Of a stretch of 64,000 bases of DNA, positions 16,528 through 24,323 are shown one piece after another. The position numbers and the translations under genes were made by a program. The notes beneath the pieces were generated by a model. The model did not search any database, was not told the origin of the DNA, and saw nothing but the letters and a program-made list of their open reading frames with translations. The DNA lies in contig JABZFO010000186.1 of the NCBI GenBank assembly GCA_014237405.1, positions 30,170 to 94,169 of the forward strand. Direction: 5' to 3'. Source of the DNA: Desulfosarcina sp. GTDB lineage: Bacteria; Desulfobacterota; Desulfobacteria; Desulfobacterales; Desulfosarcinaceae. The number at the start of each line of letters is the position of its first letter. Within the stretch, counting starts at the first letter, position 1.

Positions 16528-17748
16528 TCACTTAACCATCTTCACCATGTCCCACATGGGCAGATAGATGGCCAGTGCAAAGAACAGGACCACGGCCGCC
16601 AGGCACACCGTCAGTAACGGGCCGATGGAGTCGGATATCCGTTTCATGGCGAATTCGAGTTCTGCATCGTAGTGCGCGGCCGCCTCGTGGAGCATTTCAT
16701 CGAGATTCCCGGATTCTTCACCGATGGCAACCATATTGATAATAATCGGCGTGAAATACGGTGATGTGGCCAGCGGACCGGCGATTCCGTGACCCTCTTC
16801 CAGACGTTCCGTAATGTTCTCGAATGCTTTGGACAATACAGCGTTGTTGATGGTTTCAGACAGAATGGACATGGTCTCCAGCACGGAAATGCCGCTGGCT
16901 TGAAGAATGGCGAAAATACTAGCAAACCTGGCCATGGCCGCCTTGCGGACCATCACGCCCACCAGCGGCAGGTGAAGAATCAGCTTGTCGCGCCTGAATT
17001 GCCCGATTTCTGTGTTCAGGTAGATTTTAATAATAATACCCACACCCACAGCCATGAGGAACAATGCCGGCCAGTAGGACGCCAGGATGGCGTACAATTT
17101 TATGCAGATCACCGTGGGAAGGGGCAATTGGAGCCCCGATTTGAGAAAAATACCGGCGAATTTGGGAATGACCAGGGTTAGCAGAATGATAAAGGCCACC
17201 AGCAGAGAGATGATGACGATCGCCGGGTACTGGAGTGCCGAACGGATATCGGAACGAATTTTATGGTCATGGTCCAGGATATAGATCAGGCGGTCCAGGA
17301 TTTCGGGAAGGGCGCCGCTGGTTTCACCGGCATGGAGCATGCTGCAGTACAAGGGTGAAAAAACGGAAGGGTATTTCCTGAACCCGTCATACAGGCTCCC
17401 GCCTTCCCGGATATCCTGGGAGATGGAGACGATAATCCGCTTCAACTTGATGTTTTCGGTCTGATTTTCAAGCACCTGGAGGAGCTTGAGCATGGGGACA
17501 CCGGCGCGGATCAGTGTCCTGAGCTGTTTAGTGAACAGGATCAACTCCGGCATTTTGACAGGTATGAACTTTTCCTGCAGTTCTGTCAGGAAGAAACCAA
17601 TCCCCGATTTCGAGGTATCGGTTATTTTTTGTGGGATATAGCCCCGGGCCACGAGGGCACTGGTGGCGCCTTCCGCAGAATCGGCATCAATGGATCCGGA
17701 TACGGAGCTGCCGTTTTCAGTAATTGCCTGGTAATAGTATTTGGTCAT
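16528..17748 (-). CDS. GspF/PilC inner-membrane platform protein
   Basis: A 406-residue member of the type II secretion/type IV pilus platform family: N-terminal domain with the YYYQAITENG opening, two T2SSF domains (about residues 70-195 and 275-395) and hydrophobic segments near 168-200, 215-240 and at the C-terminus (LLTVCLAAVVLFFALAIYLP). The conserved QLRTLIRAGVP and ASGISVLETM repeats are visible. It couples the cytoplasmic ATPase to pilin assembly. An R-type repeat fills the 196 bp between the gspE-like stop and this start, and no clear ribosome binding site remains before ATG 17748. Confidence 0.9.
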   Translation of the reverse strand: MTKYYYQAITENGSSVSGSIDADSAEGATSALVARGYIPQKITDTSKSGIGFFLTELQEKFIPVKMPELILFTKQLRTLIRAGVPMLKLLQVLENQTENIKLKRIIVSISQDIREGGSLYDGFRKYPSVFSPLYCSMLHAGETSGALPEILDRLIYILDHDHKIRSDIRSALQYPAIVIISLLVAFIILLTLVIPKFAGIFLKSGLQLPLPTVICIKLYAILASYWPALFLMAVGVGIIIKIYLNTEIGQFRRDKLILHLPLVGVMVRKAAMARFASIFAILQASGISVLETMSILSETINNAVLSKAFENITERLEEGHGIAGPLATSPYFTPIIINMVAIGEESGNLDEMLHEAAAHYDAELEFAMKRISDSIGPLLTVCLAAVVLFFALAIYLPMWDMVKMVK

Positions 17749-17781
17749 GATAATGCGATTTCAATCGCTGATTATTACACC

Positions 17782-17946
17782 TTAGGGTCGCGGAAACAAA
17801 TAAATCCACAAAGATTGCGCCGGATTTGGGGTCGCCTTCAAGGCGCGCCAAATGGAGCGTATTTGTTATACGTGACTTTTGGCGCAACGCTGAAGACGGG
17901 CCAAAAGACAAGCAAGACTGTGGATTTATTTATTTCCGAGGCCCTT
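17782..17946. repeat. R-family element, copy 4, inside the pilus operon
   Basis: 165 bp, nearly identical to the copies at 50.66 and 62.70 kb. Ends TTAGGGTCGCGGAAACAAAT and (other strand) TAAGGGCCTCGGAAATAAAT. Hairpin at 17845-17885 pairs GCGCCAAA with TTTTGGCGC and CGTAT with ATACG. The terminal TAA of the element is the stop codon of the gspE-like gene, so it sits precisely between two genes that must be co-expressed. Confidence 0.88.
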
Positions 17947-19651
17947 ACATCATCACCGCTGACACGGCTTCGTCGAGCGTCGTTTCTCCATCGAGCACCT
18001 TTTGCGTGGCATCATCCTTCAAGGTGCGCAGGTTGCCGGATTCCCTGGCGGCCCGCATAATTTTCTGGGACGATGCCTGCCGAAGGATCATTTCCTGAAC
18101 CATTTCGTCGATGACCAGTATTTCAAATATTCCGGTCCGTCCCTTGTAGCCCTTGTCCATACAGTTAAAACAGCCTCTTCCATGAACAAAATTGGCGCCC
18201 TGTATCTTGTCCAACCCCCAGTAGGAGAGAGCGGCCCGGGGGGGCTTCCAGGGCTTTTTGCAAAATGGGCAGACTTTTCGAACCAAACGCTGGGCAATGG
18301 AAACCAACATCACCGAAGAGACAAGAAAAGGCTCGATGCCCATATCAATAAACCGGGTGATGGCTCCTGCCGCATCATTGGTGTGTACCGTACTCAACAC
18401 CCGGTGGCCGGTGAGTGCACTTTGAACGGCGATACCGGCAGTTTCCGAGTCGCGAATCTCTCCCACCATGATCACATCCGGGTCCTGGCGCATGATGGAA
18501 CGCAGACCGCTGGCAAAGGTCATCCCCGCCTTGCGGTTGAGCTGGATTTGACGGATCTTGTTGACCCGGTATTCAACGGGGTCCTCAATGGTAATGATAT
18601 TGATATCCGGCTGGTTGATTTTTTTGAGTATGGAATAGAGGGTCGTACTCTTACCGCTTCCCGTGGGCCCGGTGCTCAAGATCATACCGTAAGGTTTGTT
18701 GATGATTGGCTCCAGTTTGCGAATATCCGCTTCGCTCATGCCAAGGTGCTCCAGCGAATAGACACCGCCGCTGGTGTCCAGCAGCCGCAGAACCATGTTC
18801 TCCCCGTAGATGGTGGGAATGGTTGACGCCCGGATATTGATCTCCTTGTTGTCCATGCGGATCGTAAAGCGGCCGTCCTGGGGAATCCGAGAAAGGGAAA
18901 TATCCATGTTGGATAATATTTTAAGTCTTGAAATAATAAGAAGAATCAATGACTTGGGCGGAGCCGGCACCTCATGAAGCTTGCCGTCCACCCGGAAGCG
19001 CACCTGGACGAAATCCTTTTCCGGCGAGATGTGGATGTCACTGGCGCCCTCGCGAACGGCCTGGGAAAGGATGGAGTTAACCAGGCGAATGACCGGTGCC
19101 TCTTCCGCCATATCGTGAAGGGAGCTGACTTCCACATCCTCTGTAATGGCGGCCGGTTCAGTATCTTCGCTCTCGATCTGCATCTCGCTCATGCCGTCCA
19201 GCACCCCGCCAATGGCGGAATAGGTGCCATAAAGGCTGGAAATCATATGGTTGAGTTCCTGATAAGTACAGATTACCGCTTCCACCTCGATATTTGTGTA
19301 CACTTCAATGGCGTCCAGGGCGTTGATATCCATGGGATCGGTCATGGCGATCTTCAGCAGATGATTGGTCCGATCGATGGGAACCAACTGATATCTCTGG
19401 CACATCTCCAGTGGAATGACATTGGACAGGGTAATGTCAATGGGGTAGGCTTCCGGCCTGTACTTTTCGATGGCAAGCTGCTGGGAGACCAGGTTCACGA
19501 TTTCGGAACTGTTGACAATCCCTTCGCGTACCAGATATTCACCCAGCTTGATATTGCTGCGCTTGTGATCGACAACGGCCTGTTTAAGCTGCTCTTCGGT
19601 CAGCAGGCCGCCGTCGATGAGCATTTCGCCGAGTTTCTTCTTTTCTTTCAT
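17945..19651 (-). CDS. GspE/PilB-type assembly ATPase
   Basis: A 568-residue secretion/pilus assembly ATPase. An MshEN-type N-terminal domain (GEMLIDGGLLTEEQLKQA) is followed by the catalytic core: Walker A GPTGSGKST near residue 328, Asp box (IITIEDPVEY), Walker B (IMVGEIRDSETA), His box (LSTVHTNDAAGA) and the zinc-binding four-cysteine module (CPFC...CFNC). It powers pilin polymerisation at the inner membrane. ATG 19651 is chosen: it has AAAGGA located within the end of the upstream gene and gives the family N-terminus; an upstream in-frame start would overlap that gene. The stop codon is provided by an R-type repeat. Confidence 0.92.
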   Translation of the reverse strand: MKEKKKLGEMLIDGGLLTEEQLKQAVVDHKRSNIKLGEYLVREGIVNSSEIVNLVSQQLAIEKYRPEAYPIDITLSNVIPLEMCQRYQLVPIDRTNHLLKIAMTDPMDINALDAIEVYTNIEVEAVICTYQELNHMISSLYGTYSAIGGVLDGMSEMQIESEDTEPAAITEDVEVSSLHDMAEEAPVIRLVNSILSQAVREGASDIHISPEKDFVQVRFRVDGKLHEVPAPPKSLILLIISRLKILSNMDISLSRIPQDGRFTIRMDNKEINIRASTIPTIYGENMVLRLLDTSGGVYSLEHLGMSEADIRKLEPIINKPYGMILSTGPTGSGKSTTLYSILKKINQPDINIITIEDPVEYRVNKIRQIQLNRKAGMTFASGLRSIMRQDPDVIMVGEIRDSETAGIAVQSALTGHRVLSTVHTNDAAGAITRFIDMGIEPFLVSSVMLVSIAQRLVRKVCPFCKKPWKPPRAALSYWGLDKIQGANFVHGRGCFNCMDKGYKGRTGIFEILVIDEMVQEMILRQASSQKIMRAARESGNLRTLKDDATQKVLDGETTLDEAVSAVMM

Positions 19652-19655
19652 GTTT

Positions 19656-21398
19656 TCAATATCCTTTCCCCAGAAAAGGATCGGCAAAAAGAACCATCTC
19701 AGCCGGCCAGCCGGATGTGATTTCGGCGGATCCGGAAAGTTCAGCGGGCAATTTCGTCATCATGGTGTTGGCGGCGGAATGGTTGAAAAAATAGCCGAAA
19801 ACAAAGATCCCGTATCTCAAGCCGGTTTGATGGTCCCAATCTGAAATAATCCGCATCAACGGCCCGTCAGTTTTTTGAGATGTCGAGATGGATTGTCGAA
19901 AAGCCGCTTCCAGTGATTTGGCTTCCCCCACTTTGAGCCACCACAACGGGTAAGACCGTTGCACAAAGGACACCGGAATGGTCGGAAAGGCAATGGTATC
20001 GCCCACGCGAATGGCATCGGCATGGCCGATGTGGGGATTGGCATCCAGCACCGCCTTGAGGTAGCGGCTTCGAAAATCACCGTAAATGACCTTGACCATT
20101 TGGCCCAAGGTGTCGTTTCTCTTCACTGTCAATGCGCCGAGCAGTGAAGGTGGGGCCGGTTTGACACCATCCACTTTCTCCGTTTGTGTGTCTGTGGTGG
20201 CCATTTCATAAACCGGATCCATGGTAACCGGCTCAACCGGCTGGTCGGGAAGGACAACAGCCATAACCGGGGAGGGTGATGATGCTTCCTTGACCGTGGT
20301 TGAAATGGTTTTATCCAATAGCGGAACCGGATTTGAATTTTGAAAATTTTGCGGATTTTTCTTATGAAAGGCCATTGTTTCTGGTATTGGATCTGGATTT
20401 GGTTTAACTACCGGTTTCCCTTTGGGTACAGCCGTTGCCACCGGTGCTTTGTGGCCGATTGAAAGCGAAACCGATGGAAATAAACCAGGGGCCAACAGGT
20501 ACAGCAGACCGATGGTGGCGAAAACCGCCAGTGCCGAAAAAACCAGTGAGTAAGATTTACGTCCAGTGTGTGAGTGCTGGGCCAGCGAGCGGTCCGTGCA
20601 GGACCGAACCAGCCGCCAGCCGACGCGGGTGCGGTTTTGGACAATAAGCGCCAGCATGCACTGGTGGCACAGGTTGATGATCTTTCGGGGGTAGCCGCCC
20701 GTTGCACGGTAAATGGCGCGCAGGGCCAGTCCGGTGAACAGCTTCGGCGGGCGGGGCTGGTTGCTGGCGTGTTTGATCCGGAAATTGATCATTTCTCCGG
20801 TGTCGGCAAAGTTCATCGGGCCCAGGAAATGGCTCAGATTCACCCGATCGGCAAGATTGGCGCGACGGTCGAGAATTTCCTGGAATTCCTCCTGGGCGAA
20901 AAGAACGATCTGAAGCAGTTTGTGTTCGTTGGTTTCGTAGTTTAAGAATTCCCTCAGGATTTCGAGGCAGAAGACCGGGAGTTTCTGTCCTTCGTCGATG
21001 ATCAGAATGACGGTTTTCTTCTCATCCACGCCCTTTTTATACAGATGCTGCTTGATCTGCTCCTTGAATCGTTGCTCATTGCTGCCGGAGATGTCCTTGT
21101 CGACGATCATGGAACAGATGCTTTCCAAAAAGGCCAACGGGGAGTTGAATGAAGGATCCAGAATCAGGTGGGACTCGATGGTGCTGTCTGACGAGAATTT
21201 TTTCAGCAGTGTCCGGCAGAGCGTGGTTTTCCCGGAGCCCACGGCACCGATGACGATGCTGAGCCCCCGCTTCAGTCGAAGGGCCAGTTCAAGCTTCTGC
21301 AGACAATCCACATGCTGCCTGGACTGGAAAAAAAAATCCGGATCCGGAGAGTTGGAGAAGGGTTCCCGCTCTAAGTTTAGTATGGTGAAATAATCCAT
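19656..21398 (-). CDS. ExeA/GspA (MshM)-like AAA ATPase with LysM and C-terminal SPOR-like region
   Basis: A 580-residue protein. The N-terminal AAA ATPase domain opens with YFTILNLEREPFSNSPDP, Walker A GAVGSGKTT near residue 50 and Walker B ILIIDEGQ near 130; a single transmembrane helix follows (about 285-305). The periplasmic part is proline-rich and contains a LysM-like segment (VKRNDTLGQMVKVIYGDF, about 425-465) and a C-terminal domain of SPOR-like appearance. GspA-type proteins remodel peptidoglycan sites for secretin insertion. Start chosen at ATG 21398 from the family N-terminus. It stands between the secretin and the assembly ATPase. Confidence 0.85.
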   Translation of the reverse strand: MDYFTILNLEREPFSNSPDPDFFFQSRQHVDCLQKLELALRLKRGLSIVIGAVGSGKTTLCRTLLKKFSSDSTIESHLILDPSFNSPLAFLESICSMIVDKDISGSNEQRFKEQIKQHLYKKGVDEKKTVILIIDEGQKLPVFCLEILREFLNYETNEHKLLQIVLFAQEEFQEILDRRANLADRVNLSHFLGPMNFADTGEMINFRIKHASNQPRPPKLFTGLALRAIYRATGGYPRKIINLCHQCMLALIVQNRTRVGWRLVRSCTDRSLAQHSHTGRKSYSLVFSALAVFATIGLLYLLAPGLFPSVSLSIGHKAPVATAVPKGKPVVKPNPDPIPETMAFHKKNPQNFQNSNPVPLLDKTISTTVKEASSPSPVMAVVLPDQPVEPVTMDPVYEMATTDTQTEKVDGVKPAPPSLLGALTVKRNDTLGQMVKVIYGDFRSRYLKAVLDANPHIGHADAIRVGDTIAFPTIPVSFVQRSYPLWWLKVGEAKSLEAAFRQSISTSQKTDGPLMRIISDWDHQTGLRYGIFVFGYFFNHSAANTMMTKLPAELSGSAEITSGWPAEMVLFADPFLGKGY

Positions 21399-21458
21399 GG
21401 AAGTACACTCTGACAACGCCGGCATTTCCATTCATGCCGTTGGTGCCCCCCCGGGCCT

Positions 21459-23030
21459 TTATTCGACGGCCGCCGGGTTCATCTTGATTGCGGGAGCCAC
21501 CGGCGCCACCGGCCGTTTTTCGAGAATATAGGGAGTGATAAATATTAAAAGTTCTTGCATCTGACTGTTTTTGGATTCACCTTTAAACAGATACCCGAGG
21601 CCTGGAATGTTTCTAAGCCAGGGTATGCCGTAGTCAAGATCCCGGTCGGTATGTTTGTTCAGCCCGCCGATAACGGTGGTCTGGCCATCAAAGACAACGA
21701 CGTTGGTTTTGGCATATTTTGTAACCACGGTTGGATTTCCACTCACCGTTCGAGTAAAATCCGGTTCATCCTTGTTGGTGATGATATCCAGCCTCAAGGT
21801 ATCGCCTTCGATAACGTGTGGGGTTACCTCCAGACGGAGCACGGCCTTTTTATATTCAATCTGCACTTTGTTGTCATCTACGGTCTGGAAGGGGATCTCA
21901 TCACCGGCTTCTATAATGGCCGTCTGGTTGTCCAGCGTGGTAATAGACGGTTTTGACAATATATTGAGTTTGCCCTCCTCTTCCAGGGCATTGAGTTGTG
22001 CTGAGAGCAGCAGATCACCGGACTTGGCAATCATTCCCAGGGTAAAACCGGAACCGGCAACCGCGGCGCCTGAAAGATCTGCCGGAAAGTTCGATGCCCA
22101 ACCGGACGACGGATTAACCGGGTCTGAGCCCGTAATGCCAATCGCATCACCGGCATTGGGTGTAACCCAATAATCGTTTCCTGTGTACAGGCCGCCCCAT
22201 TGAACCCCAAGTTCCCTGGCCGTTTGGCTGTTAGCCTCGATAATATAAGTCTCGATGAACACTTGGGCCGTAGGTTGATCCAGTTCGGTGATCATTGCGA
22301 TCATCCGTTCCAGGTCGCTTCGGGTGGATTGGATAATCAACGCATTGTTGTGTTCATCCAACAAAACCGATCCAAGCACTTTCCCATTATCGGCTTCCGT
22401 CAGAAACTTCTCTAGATTGGTTTTCAACTTGCCTGCGTCGGCATAATCCACATGGATGATCTTCGTCAGCAGCGGTTCGGAAAGCGTCAGCTCCCTTTGT
22501 TTCGATAGAATCTGTTGGTCTGCCTCCAACTGCTTGATAATGTATGCTTTGTCCTCCAACGTGAGAATTCGGAGCAACTCTCCTTCCCAGGTGTAGGAGA
22601 GGCCATGGGTTTTCAGAATGCCTTCGAATACCTGGTTCCAGGGAACTTTCTCAATACTGACACTGGTCTTGCCTTTGACATTGTTGTTGATGATGATGCT
22701 CACACCCATGGACCGTGCCAAGGCCCGAAGCAGCACACTCAAATCTGCCTGGTGCATCTTCAGGGTCACCGGCTGCACCGGCAACGGCTTATCGATGTCT
22801 CTCTCGAGTGCGGCAGGCTTCTCCAGATGCGGTTCGGCCTCGGGCATATCGATGATACGGTGCTGTTCCGGTGGGGAGAATCCTCTGGATTCGGCTGCCT
22901 TGGCTTTCCACTGGTCAAAGAAAGCATTTTCTGGCTTAGGCTGTTGCTGTGCGCATCCGTAAAAACAGGCCAGTAAAAAAATGGTTACCAACACTAACGA
23001 TACCCATCGTTTGAGATAATTCAATAACAT
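21459..23030 (-). CDS. Secretin lipoprotein (PilQ/MshL/GspD family)
   Basis: A 523-residue outer-membrane secretin with a lipoprotein signal (lipobox LACFYGC, lipidated Cys 26). An STN-like domain (about 95-165; VSIIINNNVKGKTSV) and a secretin N1 domain (about 185-250; IIHVDYADAGKLKTNLEKFL and NALIIQSTRSDLERM) precede the secretin barrel (about 255-505; QVFIETYIIEAN, LNILSKPSITTLDNQTA, VVFDGQTTVIGGL, IPGLGYLFKG). It forms the gated pore through which the filament or substrates exit. A B-family repeat separates it from the PilP-like gene. Confidence 0.92.
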   Translation of the reverse strand: MLLNYLKRWVSLVLVTIFLLACFYGCAQQQPKPENAFFDQWKAKAAESRGFSPPEQHRIIDMPEAEPHLEKPAALERDIDKPLPVQPVTLKMHQADLSVLLRALARSMGVSIIINNNVKGKTSVSIEKVPWNQVFEGILKTHGLSYTWEGELLRILTLEDKAYIIKQLEADQQILSKQRELTLSEPLLTKIIHVDYADAGKLKTNLEKFLTEADNGKVLGSVLLDEHNNALIIQSTRSDLERMIAMITELDQPTAQVFIETYIIEANSQTARELGVQWGGLYTGNDYWVTPNAGDAIGITGSDPVNPSSGWASNFPADLSGAAVAGSGFTLGMIAKSGDLLLSAQLNALEEEGKLNILSKPSITTLDNQTAIIEAGDEIPFQTVDDNKVQIEYKKAVLRLEVTPHVIEGDTLRLDIITNKDEPDFTRTVSGNPTVVTKYAKTNVVVFDGQTTVIGGLNKHTDRDLDYGIPWLRNIPGLGYLFKGESKNSQMQELLIFITPYILEKRPVAPVAPAIKMNPAAVE

Positions 23031-23047
23031 GGCGCTCCCTGGTTATC

Positions 23048-23190
23048 AGTGTCCATCCAGAAACGGTCTTTTCGCCCAATCTCTGCGTTATGCTCAGAAT
23101 TTTATCCTCGGAATATCAACTATATACCTGTGGTAAAATTTTTCGCAGGCCTTGATCTTGAACGAAAATCCTCGTTTCTGGACGGACACT
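23048..23190. repeat. B-family inverted-repeat element, copy 1
   Basis: 143 bp with terminal inverted repeats AGTGTCCATCCAGAAACGG and, on the other strand, AGTGTCCGTCCAGAAACGAG. The centre has the family's CCTCGGAATATC / CCTGTGGTAAAATT segment. It lies between the PilP-like stop (3 bp away) and the secretin start, inside the pilus operon. Confidence 0.85.
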
Positions 23191-23193
23191 ACA

Positions 23194-23718
23194 TTAGTCC
23201 CCACTTATGTTTTCATGATCCGCCAGCTTCAAGATTATCACATCCGGTGCCTTTCGTTTGCCGATTTCCACCTGATGCGGCCGAATACGGCGAACGTAGT
23301 ATCCTTCGCGGTTGATCGATTCGCCCGCTTCGTACTCAATTCCGTTTATTATGGCCAAACGCGTTGATCCGGCTTCGAGAAACCCGGTATAATTCAACTT
23401 TGACCGGGGGCCGTTGGGAACTGGGGCCTCCACCTTGGCTTTGCGCTGTTGTGTATCCGACAGCGATGCGTCGTTTTTTAAAAACGGGTCCTTTCCCCAT
23501 TTGCGTTCGGCGCTTCGGATGGTGAACAGGTCTCTTACCAGAGAGGTATCCTCCTTGAACTTCCGGATGATCTCCTGGGTAAAATCGAGATTCGGAGCGG
23601 CAGGTTGGTTTTCAACACCCCGTCGACCATCAGTCGTTCCTGGAATAAAATACAGATATCCTCCCAGCAACATGGTTGCCGCCATAACAGACACAATAAT
23701 TTTTTCACGTCTATCCAT
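23194..23718 (-). CDS. PilP/GspC-like inner-membrane protein
   Basis: A 174-residue bitopic protein: N-terminal helix about residues 8-24 (IIVSVMAATMLLGGYLYF), a disordered linker (25-75), a WGKDPFLK motif typical of PilP and GspC linkers that bind the secretin N0 domain, and a small beta domain (LNYTGFLEAGSTRLAIINGIEY, about 108-165) resembling the homology-region domain. Placed immediately upstream of the secretin and downstream of PilO, exactly as in pilMNOPQ operons. Its stop codon lies 3 bp from a B-type repeat. Confidence 0.8.
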   Translation of the reverse strand: MDRREKIIVSVMAATMLLGGYLYFIPGTTDGRRGVENQPAAPNLDFTQEIIRKFKEDTSLVRDLFTIRSAERKWGKDPFLKNDASLSDTQQRKAKVEAPVPNGPRSKLNYTGFLEAGSTRLAIINGIEYEAGESINREGYYVRRIRPHQVEIGKRKAPDVIILKLADHENISGD

Positions 23719-23754
23719 GGATTCAGTGGATCCTCATTGTGCTCCCACAGGAAA

Positions 23755-24279
23755 TCAACGGTGCAACAGAGACACTGAGAGCTTGATCCATTTGTTTTCC
23801 TTAGCAGTCCGCACCTGAATTTTTTGAAGCCGGTCCACAAAAGACTGCTCGCCGATGGTGTTGATGAGCGGTTGAACATTTAAAAAATCACCGCGGAAAA
23901 CCACGTCCACCAGCAGGCGTCCGGTATTCTGATCAAAGGCCTGCGCGTCGGGGATTACACTTTCCAGCGTCAGGCCGGCGGTTTTGGCAATATCCTGAAA
24001 GATCTGGGTCAGCCGACCGGCCTTCTCCATATCCAGCGCCGTTTTTTTCGGTGATTTCAACTGCGTCGACGGCGTGATGCGGGCTTTTTCAACCAGCTTC
24101 CCGTAAATGGGCGCTATCGCCTGACGTAGGGCGATTTCTCCGTTGAGTGCCGAGATCTGCCGGTCGTATTCACTAATGGTGCGATAGTTCGGGTAGATCA
24201 CCACAAGCAGAAAGGCGAGCAGGCCGAAGGCGCAAATAATCACGAGAATGGGGTTACTTTGGTTTTTGGGGGCGGCCAT
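23755..24279 (-). CDS. PilO-like inner-membrane protein
   Basis: A 174-residue protein with an N-terminal transmembrane helix (PILVIICAFGLLAFLLVVIYP), a heptad-like coiled coil (about 33-60) and a ferredoxin-like C-terminal domain (GLTLESVIPDA, VDVVFRGDFLNVQPLINTIG), the standard layout of PilO, which pairs with PilN and PilP in the alignment subcomplex. It sits between the PilM-PilN fusion and the PilP-like gene. No strong ribosome binding site is seen before the ATG. Confidence 0.82.
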   Translation of the reverse strand: MAAPKNQSNPILVIICAFGLLAFLLVVIYPNYRTISEYDRQISALNGEIALRQAIAPIYGKLVEKARITPSTQLKSPKKTALDMEKAGRLTQIFQDIAKTAGLTLESVIPDAQAFDQNTGRLLVDVVFRGDFLNVQPLINTIGEQSFVDRLQKIQVRTAKENKWIKLSVSLLHR

Positions 24280-24323
24280 CGCTTTATCGTGTCGGTCCTT
24301 ATTATCTGTTCACCCGGTGCCGG

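Noticed and set aside
18002..18826. Long open frames opposite gspE, the pilus genes and others
   Set aside because: They mirror the codon pattern of strongly supported genes on the other strand and encode no recognisable domain.
21399..21431. An earlier start for the GspA-like gene
   Set aside because: The added 11 residues are not family-like, while YFTILNLEREPF directly after ATG 21398 is the usual N-terminus.
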